A stretch of 64,000 nt of DNA, from the NCBI RefSeq assembly GCF_001591365.1, contig NZ_BCUT01000007.1, positions 310,001-374,000 on the forward strand, in the 5' to 3' direction. The notes beneath the pieces are model-generated. The model saw only the letters and a list, made by a program, of their open reading frames with translations. It was not told the origin of the DNA and did not search any database. The position numbers and the translations under genes are program-made. Below are positions 41,620 through 50,373 of this stretch, in pieces (the first letter of the stretch is position 1; each line of letters opens with the position of its first letter). This DNA comes from Variovorax paradoxus NBRC 15149 (lineage in GTDB: Bacteria > Pseudomonadota > Gammaproteobacteria > Burkholderiales > Burkholderiaceae_C).

Positions 41620-42408
41620 TCAGAGCTGGCCGGTGTGGGTGGCCAGGCTCACGGCCTGCGCGCGCGAATGCACATGCAGCTTCTTGTAGATGTTCTTGAT
41701 GTGGGCGTTGACGGTCTGCCCCGAGATGCCGAGCCGCACGCTGATCTCCTTGGAGACGCAGCCGCGCGCCACGAAGCGCAGCACCTCGCGTTCGCGCGCC
41801 GTCAGCGTGGCTTCGCGCAGCGGCGTTTCCGTTGGCGGCCGCTCGCCGCTGCCCTGCAGGTTCATGCGCGTGAGCAGCCGGCGCGTCAGCTTGGGCGTGA
41901 TGGCCGCGCCGCCGTTGACCACCTGCAGCACGGCCTCGGCAAAGCTCTGCAGCCAGGCATGCTTGAGCAGGTAGCCGGTGGCGCCGAGCTCGAAGGCGTG
42001 CATCACGTGGGCATCGTCCTCCAGCGCGGAGATCACGATGATCTCGCAGTAGCGGTGCAGCTTGCGCGCCTCGCGGATCAGGTCGAAGCCCGAGCCGTCG
42101 CCCAGCCGCAGGTCGACCATCAGCACGTCGAACTCGTGGGTGGCCAGCAGGCGGCGGCCGTCGCGCACGCTGCTGCCTTGCCCTTCGAGCTGGATGCGCA
42201 TGTCCGACAGCAGTTCCTGGGCGATCACGCGCCGCATGAATTCGTCGTCGTCGATGAGCAGCACGCGCACCGGCGCGTCTTCCTGCCCGGTGAGGAAGTG
42301 CGGCCACAGCGGTTCGGGCGGTGGACACAGGCCAGGCGGGCTGGCTTTCCGGCGCTCCGGCAGGTGGTCGGCATCCGGCGCGTCGGAAGGAGGAGTGGTG
42401 TCGGACAT
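41620..42408 (-). CDS. NarL/FixJ-type response regulator
   Basis: 262 residues. An unusual 45-residue Pro-rich leader precedes the receiver domain, which holds DDDE at about 53-56 and the phosphoacceptor Asp99 in DVLMVDLRLGDG. A C-terminal LuxR-type helix-turn-helix (about 195-255) contains LTAREREVLRFVARGCVSKEISVRLGISGQTVNAHIKNIYKKL. It sits between manC and a glycosyltransferase in the exopolysaccharide run, where it probably controls polysaccharide output. No sensor kinase is encoded within the visible part of the locus, so its phosphodonor is elsewhere or is Wzc-related signalling. Confidence 0.9.
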   Translation of the reverse strand: MSDTTPPSDAPDADHLPERRKASPPGLCPPPEPLWPHFLTGQEDAPVRVLLIDDDEFMRRVIAQELLSDMRIQLEGQGSSVRDGRRLLATHEFDVLMVDLRLGDGSGFDLIREARKLHRYCEIIVISALEDDAHVMHAFELGATGYLLKHAWLQSFAEAVLQVVNGGAAITPKLTRRLLTRMNLQGSGERPPTETPLREATLTAREREVLRFVARGCVSKEISVRLGISGQTVNAHIKNIYKKLHVHSRAQAVSLATHTGQL

Positions 42409-42469
42409 GTGGATCCCCAGGTTGGAGTTGGAGGAAGTGGATGTCGTGGGTGGTGGGTGTGTGGTGGTG

Positions 42470-43705
42470 TCAGTCGGCAAGGCAGCGCAGCAGCTCGCGC
42501 TCCAGGCGCTGCAGGATGGCGTTCTGGTCCAGCTCGGTTTCGGCGAACGAGCGGGCGGCCGCCCCCATGGCTTCGCGCTGCGGGCGCGAGGTGGCGAGCT
42601 GCGCGATGGCCTCGGCCAGCGCATCGGCGTCGCCGGGCGCAACCACCAGGCCGCGGCCGGAGACCACGTTGCTCAGTTCGGTGCCCGCATGGGCCGTGAC
42701 GATCACGGCCTTGCCGCTCGCGAGCATGCCGCCCAGCTTGGAGGGCATCACCAGGTCGGCCGCGTCGGCGCGCTGCGGCAGCACGTGGATGTCGGCCATG
42801 CCCAGCAGCTCGTTGAGCCGCTCGGCCGGCTGCAGGTCGAGGAAGTGCACGTGGTCCAGGCCTGCGCAGGCGGCCTTCAGCGGCTCGCGGCTCGGCCCGT
42901 TGCCGCAGAGCACGAAGTGGATGTGCCTGGCGGCCGCCAGCCGGCCCGCCGCCTCGGCCAGCACCTCGATGCCCTGCTTGTTGCCCAGGCTGCCCGCATA
43001 GAGCACCACGACCGCGTCGTCCGGAATGCCGAGCATGGCCCGGTAGCCGTTCGTGCCCGGTGCGGTGCCAGGGTGCGGGAAGATCGAGCGCACGTCCACC
43101 CAGTTGGGAAGAAGCACCAGCCGCGCCGCGTCGATGCCCTTGTTCCTGGCCTTGTCGAGCATGGCGGCGGAGATGGTCGACACCCGGCTGAAGCGGCTCA
43201 GCAGCCACCGCTCGGCCGAGAGCGCGAAGCGCCGCACCCGCGCGCCGCGCACCAGTCCCAGGTCGAAGGCGGCGTCCACCTCGTAGTCCTGGATGTGCAG
43301 CCACGACTTGATGCCCAGCATCCGCGAGAAGAACAGCACCGCCGGCGCGCAGAAAAGAGGCGGCTCCACGACGAAGACCAGGTCCGGCTTCCAGCGCAGC
43401 TGCCCGAAGAGCAGCGGCATGCTCGACAGCATGAAGGAGAACAGGTGCAGCATGCGCGCCAGCGCGCGCGGCCTGGCCGGCACCCAGGTGGGGGCGCGCC
43501 AGACCGTGATGCCGTTCCAGTCGGTCTTGCGGTAGGCCCAGGCCGAGTGCCCTTCGAACGGTGCCCAGTGCGGAAAGAACGGCGGCGAGGCGATCACCCG
43601 CACTTCATGGCCCTTGGCATGCAGCCACTGGGCCATTTCGCCCGAGTACTTGCCGATGCCGACGAGCTCGGGTGTGAAGTTCATCGAATAGAGCAGGATT
43701 TTCAT
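42470..43705 (-). CDS. WcaI-like glycosyltransferase (GT4 type)
   Basis: 411 residues. The start MKILLYSMNFTPELVGIGKYSGEMAQWL and SPPFFPHW match colanic acid WcaI-type glycosyltransferases, and the C-terminal GT-B half has VVVLYAGSLGNKQGIEVLAEAAGRL and MPSKLGGMLASGKAVIV. The enzyme transfers a sugar to the lipid-linked repeat unit on the cytoplasmic face of the inner membrane. Its ATG overlaps the stop of the flippase gene by 4 bases (ATGA), so the two are translationally coupled. The donor sugar is not readable; a fucosyltransferase role is possible because the locus has GDP-fucose synthase. Confidence 0.88.
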   Translation of the reverse strand: MKILLYSMNFTPELVGIGKYSGEMAQWLHAKGHEVRVIASPPFFPHWAPFEGHSAWAYRKTDWNGITVWRAPTWVPARPRALARMLHLFSFMLSSMPLLFGQLRWKPDLVFVVEPPLFCAPAVLFFSRMLGIKSWLHIQDYEVDAAFDLGLVRGARVRRFALSAERWLLSRFSRVSTISAAMLDKARNKGIDAARLVLLPNWVDVRSIFPHPGTAPGTNGYRAMLGIPDDAVVVLYAGSLGNKQGIEVLAEAAGRLAAARHIHFVLCGNGPSREPLKAACAGLDHVHFLDLQPAERLNELLGMADIHVLPQRADAADLVMPSKLGGMLASGKAVIVTAHAGTELSNVVSGRGLVVAPGDADALAEAIAQLATSRPQREAMGAAARSFAETELDQNAILQRLERELLRCLAD

Positions 43706-44967
43706 GAAGGTCTCTGGAAGGAACCGCGAACCAGCCGTGCGAGCGGAAAGAAGCCGAGCAGCGCGCGCATCCGCACTTCGTAGAGGAGCAGGTCGGACAC
43801 GGCGGCAATGAAGAACACGTAGTGCGGCTTGCCGGGAAACATCGACACCACCACGCCGTAGGCCATGAGCCGCAGCAGCACCTCGGCCAGCGCCCACCGG
43901 CCCAGCGAGCCCATCGACGCCCTGAGCGCGAGCAGCATCTCGTGGTGGACCGTGTAGGTGCGCAGCAGGAAGTAGGGCGCCATGCACAGGAAGATCTCGA
44001 GCGCCTCGCGCCCCACCTTCAGCAGCGGCGCGGCGGCCGTGATCACGACGCCGAGCCCGGCGAAGAGCGCGCAGCCCAGCAGGAAGGAGTGCCTGGCGAG
44101 CCGCAGGTCGGTGCCATCCGCGTTGGCGGGATCGGTGCCCAGCATGGGGCGCGTCTTGGTGTAGAGGAAGGCCTGCACGAACTGCGAGGGCGCCTCCGCC
44201 AGCAGGAAGGCGATCTTGAAGGCGCCCACGTAGCCGAGCGGCATGAAGAAGGCCACCACCAGCAGGTCTGACTTGCGAAGCAGGAAGATCAGCAGCGAAT
44301 AGACGGTGGCGCTGCCCTGCGACGCCAGCTCGAGCGCGGCGGGCCCGGCCGGTGGGCCCGCGACCCAGCGCGTCTGCATGCAGGCCGCGCCCACCAGCAC
44401 GAAGGCCAGCAGGTTGATCAGCAGCAGCTGCGTCGCGCGCAGCTCGGCGCCCCAGGCCGCAAAGGCGGCCACGCCGATCACCAGGATGGTGGAGCGGATG
44501 CCTCCCTCCAGGTTGAGCAGGCCGGCGCGGCCCAGTCCCCGGCTGAACGACAGGCGCAGGCTCATGAGCGAGAACACCGCGAGCGTCGCCATCAGCAGCG
44601 CGAAGGGCGCGCCCACCACCGGCAGGTGCTGGATGCGCAGCACGGCGGCGCTCAGCAGCGCGGCCAGCGGAAGCCCGATGGCCAGCGTGCGGACCACGTC
44701 GCCGCGGCGCACGCCCGGCGGCACGGTGGCGGCATGGCGCGCGAACAGCAGCGGGCTGCCCAGCGTGGCCACCACCAGCGCCACTTCCATCACCGACTGG
44801 TAGATCGAGTATTCGCCGAAATCCGATGGCGAGACATGCGCGGCCATCAGGAACAGCGCCGCGAAGCCCGCAAGGTACACGTAGAGCCGCGAAGCCAGCG
44901 CGCCCAGGCCGTGGAGCTGCACCGCGCGCATGCCGGTGAGCTGGGCGGTGCGGTGGAGCATGTTCAT
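43702..44967 (-). CDS. Wzx-type polysaccharide flippase
   Basis: 421 residues with about twelve membrane helices from the start (YVYLAGFAALFLMAAHVSPSDFGEYSIYQSVMEVALVVATLGSPLL). The early FGEYSIYQSV segment is typical of the oligosaccharide flippase family. It would move the undecaprenyl-linked repeat unit across the inner membrane for polymerisation by the Wzy protein of the same locus. It overlaps the WcaI-like gene by 4 bases. A GT-A-like gene follows upstream after 31 bases. Confidence 0.85.
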   Translation of the reverse strand: MNMLHRTAQLTGMRAVQLHGLGALASRLYVYLAGFAALFLMAAHVSPSDFGEYSIYQSVMEVALVVATLGSPLLFARHAATVPPGVRRGDVVRTLAIGLPLAALLSAAVLRIQHLPVVGAPFALLMATLAVFSLMSLRLSFSRGLGRAGLLNLEGGIRSTILVIGVAAFAAWGAELRATQLLLINLLAFVLVGAACMQTRWVAGPPAGPAALELASQGSATVYSLLIFLLRKSDLLVVAFFMPLGYVGAFKIAFLLAEAPSQFVQAFLYTKTRPMLGTDPANADGTDLRLARHSFLLGCALFAGLGVVITAAAPLLKVGREALEIFLCMAPYFLLRTYTVHHEMLLALRASMGSLGRWALAEVLLRLMAYGVVVSMFPGKPHYVFFIAAVSDLLLYEVRMRALLGFFPLARLVRGSFQRPS

Positions 44968-44998
44968 GGCCGTGCCTGGGTGCGTGCGCGCGGTGGCG

Positions 44999-45937
44999 TC
45001 ATTTCGGCCCGGCGGCGCCTGCGAAGCGCGTGCCGCCCGCGGGGCGCTGCGCCAGCCGGCGCATGCCGAAGGCCCAGTTCTTGGCCCGGCGCGCGAGCCG
45101 CAGTGCGGCCGTGAGCAGCGCGACCGTGTGCACCCGCCCGTGCAGCACGTGCGCCATCGCGATCTTGGCGCTGCCCTGGAAGTGCAGCGCCAGCACGTTC
45201 ACCAGTTCGCCCGACGGCGTGACCACGCAGGGCTGGCCGCCGACGAACACGAGGCGCTTGGCGCCGCCCCGGCCCTGGAATTCGTTCACGAGCAGGTTGT
45301 GCCCGCCGTTGATGTTGTGGTCGATCACGCGTCCGCCGAACACCCGGTTGATGGGCGCCGCGTTGCCGCTCGCATGGGCCCAGAGGTGCAGCAGGGTCAT
45401 GTCAGACACCCCGCCGCGCACGCCCCGCGCGGCAAACCGCGCCGCGATCGCGCGCAGCTTCCTGCGGCCGCTGGGCGATGCATAGGTGTTGAGCAGGAAG
45501 GCGATGAACTGCTGCAGGCCCGCCGCGGTCCAGTAGCTGACGTGCGGCGATATCTGGCAGGGGTCCCAGCCATCGTTCGTGCGCATATAGGAGCCAGAGA
45601 AATCCGCCTTGCCGGCCACGCGCCGGATGTGCGCGCCGATGCCGCGGAACAGCAGCACGTCGCTGTCGATCAGCACGAACTCGCGGTGCTCGGGGTGGGC
45701 GCGCAGGTATTCCGACAGCAGGAAGTAGCGCCGGAAGCAGATCTTCTCGAACTCCGGCGGATTGCTCGACAGGTGCACGTAGGTGCGGCACAGGCGCTCG
45801 TAGCCGGGCCCGGCGTCGGTGCCCGACAGCACGATCAGCGGCTCCTCGGCACGCGCCGCGGATTCGCGGCACAGCAGCAGGGGCTTGTTCTGGCGGTCTT
45901 CCACCACGATGAAGGCAAGTGAATGGGTCATGGTCAT
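44999..45937 (-). CDS. Putative GT-A-fold glycosyltransferase-like protein
   Basis: 312 residues, not a family I can name. A DxD-type motif, FVLIDSDVLLFRGIG at about 95-110, is the main clue for a nucleotide-sugar-dependent transferase. The front half has a Rossmann-like order (AFIVVEDRQNKPLLLC ... EPLIVLSGT). The C-terminal half, with GGHNLLVNEFQGRGGAKRLVFVGG and a late LHFQGSAKIAMAHVLHG, is unusual. It lies in the exopolysaccharide run between the flippase and a secreted glycosidase-like protein, which fits a repeat-unit transferase. The ATG at 45937 gives MTMTHSLAFIVVED; longer starts add low-complexity residues. Confidence 0.6.
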   Translation of the reverse strand: MTMTHSLAFIVVEDRQNKPLLLCRESAARAEEPLIVLSGTDAGPGYERLCRTYVHLSSNPPEFEKICFRRYFLLSEYLRAHPEHREFVLIDSDVLLFRGIGAHIRRVAGKADFSGSYMRTNDGWDPCQISPHVSYWTAAGLQQFIAFLLNTYASPSGRRKLRAIAARFAARGVRGGVSDMTLLHLWAHASGNAAPINRVFGGRVIDHNINGGHNLLVNEFQGRGGAKRLVFVGGQPCVVTPSGELVNVLALHFQGSAKIAMAHVLHGRVHTVALLTAALRLARRAKNWAFGMRRLAQRPAGGTRFAGAAGPK

Positions 45938-45941
45938 GGGG

Positions 45942-46874
45942 TCAGGGCCGGGGCGCCGTCGCATTGCGGACCAGCGCGACGTGCGCGGGAAGAAACTGGA
46001 AGTCGTCGTCCAGCGGCAGGTCGAGCGTGAAGAGCCCGCCGCGGGCGTTCGCCTGCGCGATCCAGCCGCGCACCTGGGCGGCCGTGAAGCGCGGCGGCGT
46101 CGGCTGGCCCCAGGAGGCGCCGAGCGGCGTCAGCAGATGGAACTTCAGCTCCGAGCGCGGTGCGTTCAGCTGCGCGGGAGGCTGCATGAATTCGCCGGCC
46201 ATCAGGTTCTGGCAGGGCGCGGCCTTGGCGCTGAAGCGCGCCGGGCCCTCGCCGGCATTGAAGGCCAGCCAGCGGTCGGGGGCGCCGCTGCGCGCCGCGG
46301 CGCACAGCGCATCCCAGCCGGACGGCGAGATGCCCCGGGTGTTGTAGACGCCGTCGAACCACCAGCCCCTGGCCAGCGCGCCGTAGTGCTGCGACCAGTC
46401 GCGGATCACCGCGGTCCATGCGGCGATGAAATCGGCCGGCGGCGGCTTCTGCTCGGAGATGTCGCCCAGGCAATTCATCAGCTCGGGGTCTGCCTGCGGC
46501 GCGCGAAACGGCAGGTAGAGCACCAGGGCGATGCCGCGGCTGCGCAGCGCGCGGCCGATCTCCAGCGGCAGGTCGCGCGGCGGCCGGTCCGCGGCGCTGT
46601 GCGGGCACAGCGCCTCGAGCGCCGCATTCGGCGCGATGTACTGGCCGTTGTTCTGCCCGAGCGTCAGGATGAGATGGGAGGCGCGCATCTGCGCGAGCGA
46701 TGCCGCAAATGCTTCGACGTCGAAGCGGGCGGCCTCGGCGATCGACTGCCTGTCGGGCAGGTAGTGCACCATCACGCCAAAGCCGCTGTCCGCCGCTGCC
46801 GCAGTTGCCGCGCAGGCGGCAGCGAGCAGCCCCGCCGCGAGCAGCTGCCGAAGAGCGCCTGCAGTGCGCGTCAT
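45942..46874 (-). CDS. Secreted TIM-barrel protein, alpha-L-fucosidase-like (GH29-like)
   Basis: 310 residues with a signal peptide (RTAGALRQLLAAGLLAAACAATAAAA). The mature part begins SGFGVMVHYLPDRQS and continues HLILTLGQNNGQYIAPNAALEALCPH and GWWFDGVYNTRGIS, which recall the FG.H, HDGF and WxD-type strands of GH29 fucosidases; the Asp in WWFDGVYN is the expected nucleophile position. It is shorter than most GH29 enzymes and lacks the C-terminal domain, so activity is uncertain. In a locus making GDP-fucose a periplasmic fucosidase-like protein could edit or trim the polymer. It overlaps the next gene upstream by 4 bases. Confidence 0.6.
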   Translation of the reverse strand: MTRTAGALRQLLAAGLLAAACAATAAAADSGFGVMVHYLPDRQSIAEAARFDVEAFAASLAQMRASHLILTLGQNNGQYIAPNAALEALCPHSAADRPPRDLPLEIGRALRSRGIALVLYLPFRAPQADPELMNCLGDISEQKPPPADFIAAWTAVIRDWSQHYGALARGWWFDGVYNTRGISPSGWDALCAAARSGAPDRWLAFNAGEGPARFSAKAAPCQNLMAGEFMQPPAQLNAPRSELKFHLLTPLGASWGQPTPPRFTAAQVRGWIAQANARGGLFTLDLPLDDDFQFLPAHVALVRNATAPRP

Positions 46875-47959
46875 TGCATGGCTCCGGCCAGCGAGACGGC
46901 CTCGCGCTTGAGCATGAGATAGCGCCTGGCCACCGCGCCGGGCGCGCAGGCTTCGGCATGCAGCCAGGGCGGCTGCGTGTCCCGGTGCTCGTCCAGGTAG
47001 CGCGCCAGCCGGCCCATGTCGCATGGCTCGCTGCCGATCAGGAAGGCGTAGCCGCCGAACAGCTCGCGGTGCACCGGAATGTCCGAGAGCAGCAGCGGCA
47101 CGCCCAGGGTGGCGGCTTCGGCGGCGGAGAGGTTGAAGCCCTCGAAGGCCGACAGCGAGATGAAGGCCGTGGCGCCGCAATAAAGCCGCGTCAGGTCCTG
47201 GCGCGAGACCAGCCCGCGGTGCCGCACGCAGTTGCCGAGCTCGGGTGCCATGCTGGCGACCATCCGTTTCACCTCGGCCGCGCCGTTGCCCGTGATGTCG
47301 AGCCAGTCGACCAGACCCTCGCGCTTCATGCGCTCGAAGAGCTTCAGTGCGGCGCCGAAATTCTTGTGCGGGTAGTAGTGGTAGGACGCGATCAGGTAGC
47401 GCTCGCCCACGGGCGGCTCGCGGGACGCACTGGCCGAGCCGGCCGCGCGCGTGGCCTCCACCGGGTTGAAGATGACGCTCGCGTGCTCGCAGCATCCGAA
47501 GTACCGCTCGAAATCCTGCTGGCTGCTCCTGCTGATGAACACCACGTCGGCCGCGCTGCGGGCCACGCGCCTGAGGTTCCAGTCGAGCCACAGGCGCTTG
47601 GTGCGGCTGAAGTACGCGGGGTAGTAGCGGTACTGCAGGTCGTGGACGATCACGATCGAATCCCGGTGGCGCCCGAACAGCGTGAACGGCAGGAAGTAGT
47701 TGGGAAACAGCGAGAACACCCGCTCGCCCGATACCAGCGCCTGCAGCCGGTGGTAGTTGTAGAGCAGTATCTCGACCAGGAACCGGCTGATGCGCAGGCG
47801 CCGTGCCACCGCGAAGAGGCGCGGATGCCGTTCGCTGGCCGGCTGGATGTGGTCGCCCTTGCACAGGCGCATCCTGCGCAGCAGCAGGTCCGACACGTTC
47901 AGCACGCCGCCCGCGCCGCGGTTCAGGCGGATCGTGTCGTAGAACAGGTACTTGTACAT
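46871..47959 (-). CDS. Glycosyltransferase, GT4 type
   Basis: 362 residues. The N-terminal half has DTIRLNRGAGGVLNVSDLLLRR and SIVIVHDLQYRYYPAYFS, the latter typical of GT4 glycosyltransferases. The C-terminal GT-B half has YLIASYHYYPHKNFGAALKLFERM, LYCGATAFISLSAFEGFNLSAAEAATLGVPLLLSDIPVHRELFGGYA, with the conserved acidic E-x7-E pair. It adds a sugar to the repeat unit at the inner membrane. It is coupled by a 4-base overlap to the secreted barrel protein downstream and starts 8 bases after the Wzy stop. Confidence 0.88.
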   Translation of the reverse strand: MYKYLFYDTIRLNRGAGGVLNVSDLLLRRMRLCKGDHIQPASERHPRLFAVARRLRISRFLVEILLYNYHRLQALVSGERVFSLFPNYFLPFTLFGRHRDSIVIVHDLQYRYYPAYFSRTKRLWLDWNLRRVARSAADVVFISRSSQQDFERYFGCCEHASVIFNPVEATRAAGSASASREPPVGERYLIASYHYYPHKNFGAALKLFERMKREGLVDWLDITGNGAAEVKRMVASMAPELGNCVRHRGLVSRQDLTRLYCGATAFISLSAFEGFNLSAAEAATLGVPLLLSDIPVHRELFGGYAFLIGSEPCDMGRLARYLDEHRDTQPPWLHAEACAPGAVARRYLMLKREAVSLAGAMQ

Positions 47960-47967
47960 GCTGGACC

Positions 47968-49302
47968 TCAGGCTGCGCGCGGGGCGTAGCGCGCCGCGCG
48001 GCGCACCGGGCGGAAGCGCGAACTCAGCAGGCCGGCGAGCAGCGCCGCAATCAGCCCCGATGCCGCGAACGGCCCCCAGCCGAGGATCGGCCCGCGCAGG
48101 AACGGCACGTAGGCGGCCAGCAGCACCAGCGCGCACAGATAGCTGCCGGACAGCGCGGCGCGCGGATCGACCATCCTGTCCAGCACCCGGAAGCCGGCCG
48201 AGATCGCAAGGCCGAACATCACGGGCCCGGCCAGCCCGAAGTCGAAGTACGCCGTGGTGAAGGGCGGCAGCGACAGGTTGGACTGCGAGAAGTTGCCCAG
48301 GATGGCAGGCCACCCCAGCGGATCGAAGTCCGGAAACAGCTTCAGGTCGCGCGGCAGGATGAACGAGAACGCCGACAGCAGGTAGCGCCCCCATCCGAGC
48401 TCGGGCTCGGATGCGCGCTCCAGGATGCCGGCCACGACGTACATCGCGTCGAAGTCCGGGCTGAAGGGAAAGGTGGCGAGCGTCTCGCCCCAGAAGCTGC
48501 CGCGCGACACCAGGTTGAGCACCGGGCCCAGGCCGGCGATGGCGCCGAAGATCAGCAGGGCCAGCATCCAGCGCCGGCCCCGGCCGAAGAGATGGATGAA
48601 AAGAGGCAGCAGGCCGATCAGCAGGACCTGCCGCGCCGTGTTGACCGGGTTCGCGGCGAAGGCAGCCATTGCCAGCGAAAGGCCCGCGGCGCACCACGCC
48701 CAGAGCGTGCCGCGGCGCATGGCATGGATCGCCAGCGCCACGAAGCAGACCAGCACGATCAGCTTGGGCAGCGTCGAATAGACGATGTAGTCGACCGGCA
48801 GGTTTTCCTCGGTCCCCGGCATGCCGCGCGCGATGAAGTTCAGGTCGGGGCGGATGAACAGCGAGCCGAAGGCCGAGACCGCGCCGCTCAGCAGCAGCAG
48901 CGCCGGGTGGGCCACGCCGGCCACCGGCAGCTCGGGCGCCGCCGCGCGCGCGCGCGCCGGCGCCGGTGCCGGTGCCGTTGCGTCAGGCAGGCCCAGCCGG
49001 GCTGCTTCGACACCCGCCATGTACAGCAGCAGCAGCGTGAGCGCCTGCATGTGCGCCACCGGGCCGATCACCCCCGTGTCCCAGAACGAGACGTCGGCGG
49101 CGATCTGCATCGCCGGTGCCACCGAGAAGTAGGTCAGGATCGTGGCGTAGTGGATCAGCAGGAAGACGCTGGCCCCCGGCGTGCGGAGCATCGACAGCTG
49201 GACCAGCGACAGCGCGCACACCGCCGCATAGCCCCAGGCCGGCTCGAGCAGGCCGCACAGGAAGGCGATGGCGATGCCTGACCAGAAGGAGAGCGCTCTC
49301 AT
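47968..49302 (-). CDS. Wzy-type O-antigen/exopolysaccharide polymerase
   Basis: 444 residues with about ten to twelve hydrophobic helices and a long periplasmic loop in the second half (about 240-350, beginning SRGSFWGETLATFPFSPDFDAMYVVAGILERASE). This arrangement, and its place between a priming transferase and Wzx in the same transcript, supports a Wzy polymerase that links repeat units in the periplasm. Wzy proteins are too variable in sequence for a firm call from motif alone. It is preceded by the GDP-fucose synthase gene and a short gap. Confidence 0.75.
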   Translation of the reverse strand: MRALSFWSGIAIAFLCGLLEPAWGYAAVCALSLVQLSMLRTPGASVFLLIHYATILTYFSVAPAMQIAADVSFWDTGVIGPVAHMQALTLLLLYMAGVEAARLGLPDATAPAPAPARARAAAPELPVAGVAHPALLLLSGAVSAFGSLFIRPDLNFIARGMPGTEENLPVDYIVYSTLPKLIVLVCFVALAIHAMRRGTLWAWCAAGLSLAMAAFAANPVNTARQVLLIGLLPLFIHLFGRGRRWMLALLIFGAIAGLGPVLNLVSRGSFWGETLATFPFSPDFDAMYVVAGILERASEPELGWGRYLLSAFSFILPRDLKLFPDFDPLGWPAILGNFSQSNLSLPPFTTAYFDFGLAGPVMFGLAISAGFRVLDRMVDPRAALSGSYLCALVLLAAYVPFLRGPILGWGPFAASGLIAALLAGLLSSRFRPVRRAARYAPRAA

Positions 49303-49350
49303 GGGAGGCCTTGTGCTTGTTTGTTGTTGCGTGCGGGAGCCGGCGCGGGC

Positions 49351-50331
49351 TCAGGCGTGCGCCAGTTCCTGCGCGGCGGGCTGCAGCGACTTCTGGTAGT
49401 CCGCATAGGTGCGCTGCAAGCCCTCGGCCAGCGACACCGTGGGGTGCCATCCGATGGCGGCCGCGCACGACACGTCGAGCAGCTTTCTGGGCGCGCCGTC
49501 CGGCCGCGAGGGATCGAAGCGGATGCGGCCCCGGTAGCCCACGACCTCGCCGACCAGCCGCGCCAGCTCGGCGATCGTCTGGTCCTCGCCCATGCCCAGG
49601 TTGATGTGGGCGCACATCGGCGTGGTGTGCTGCTCGTAGCCCGCGCGGCTCAGGCCCATCACGGTGGTGCAGCCTTCGGCCATGTCGTCCACGTAGAGGA
49701 ACTCGCGCTTGGCCTGGCCCGTGCCCCAGATCAGCACCTCGGGCGCATTGGTGGTCTTGGCAAGGTGGAAGCGCCGGATCAGCGCCGGCACCACGTGGCT
49801 GTTCTCGGCGTGGTAGTTGTCGCCGGGGCCGTACAGGTTGCACGGCATCACGCTGCGGTAGTCGATGCCGTGCGAGGCGCCGTACTGGCGGTTGTAGCTC
49901 TCGCACAGCTTGATGCCGGCGATCTTGGCGATGGCATAGGGCTCGTTGGTGGGCTCGAGCTGGCCGCCCAGCAGCGCGTCCTCGCGGATCGGCTGCTCGG
50001 TGATCCGTGGATAGATGCAGCTGGAGCCGAGGAACAGCAGGCGCTTGACGTTCGCAAGGAAGGCCTGGTGCGTGACATTGGCGGCAATCAGCAGGTTCTG
50101 GTAGATGAACTCCGCCGGATAGGTCATGTTGGCGTGGATGCCGCCGACCTTCGCTGCCGCCAGGTACACCTGGTCGACGCGCTCAGTGGCGAAGAAACGG
50201 CGAACGGCCTCCTGGTCGAGCAGATCGAGTTCCTCGTGGCTGCGCGTGACGACCTCGTGCCCGAGGCTGCCCAGGCGCTTCACGAGCGACTGCCCCACCA
50301 TGCCGCGATGACCAGCAACGTAGATACGCAT
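49351..50331 (-). CDS. fcl: GDP-L-fucose synthase
   Basis: 326 residues of the short-chain dehydrogenase/epimerase fold. GHRGMVGQSLVKRL at about 7-20 is the NADP-binding motif, SSCIYP holds the catalytic Ser, and PYAIAKIAG holds the YxxxK pair. The C-terminal part TVSLAEGLQRTYADYQ is typical. The enzyme epimerises and reduces GDP-4-keto-6-deoxymannose to GDP-L-fucose. Its partner Gmd (GDP-mannose 4,6-dehydratase) is not in the window, so the supply of its substrate must come from a gene outside. The gene makes fucose a likely sugar of the polymer. Confidence 0.93.
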   Translation of the reverse strand: MRIYVAGHRGMVGQSLVKRLGSLGHEVVTRSHEELDLLDQEAVRRFFATERVDQVYLAAAKVGGIHANMTYPAEFIYQNLLIAANVTHQAFLANVKRLLFLGSSCIYPRITEQPIREDALLGGQLEPTNEPYAIAKIAGIKLCESYNRQYGASHGIDYRSVMPCNLYGPGDNYHAENSHVVPALIRRFHLAKTTNAPEVLIWGTGQAKREFLYVDDMAEGCTTVMGLSRAGYEQHTTPMCAHINLGMGEDQTIAELARLVGEVVGYRGRIRFDPSRPDGAPRKLLDVSCAAAIGWHPTVSLAEGLQRTYADYQKSLQPAAQELAHA

Positions 50332-50373
50332 ATGTTCTTTCGGTTAAAGGTTGAGGGTTGAGGGATGTGGCGC

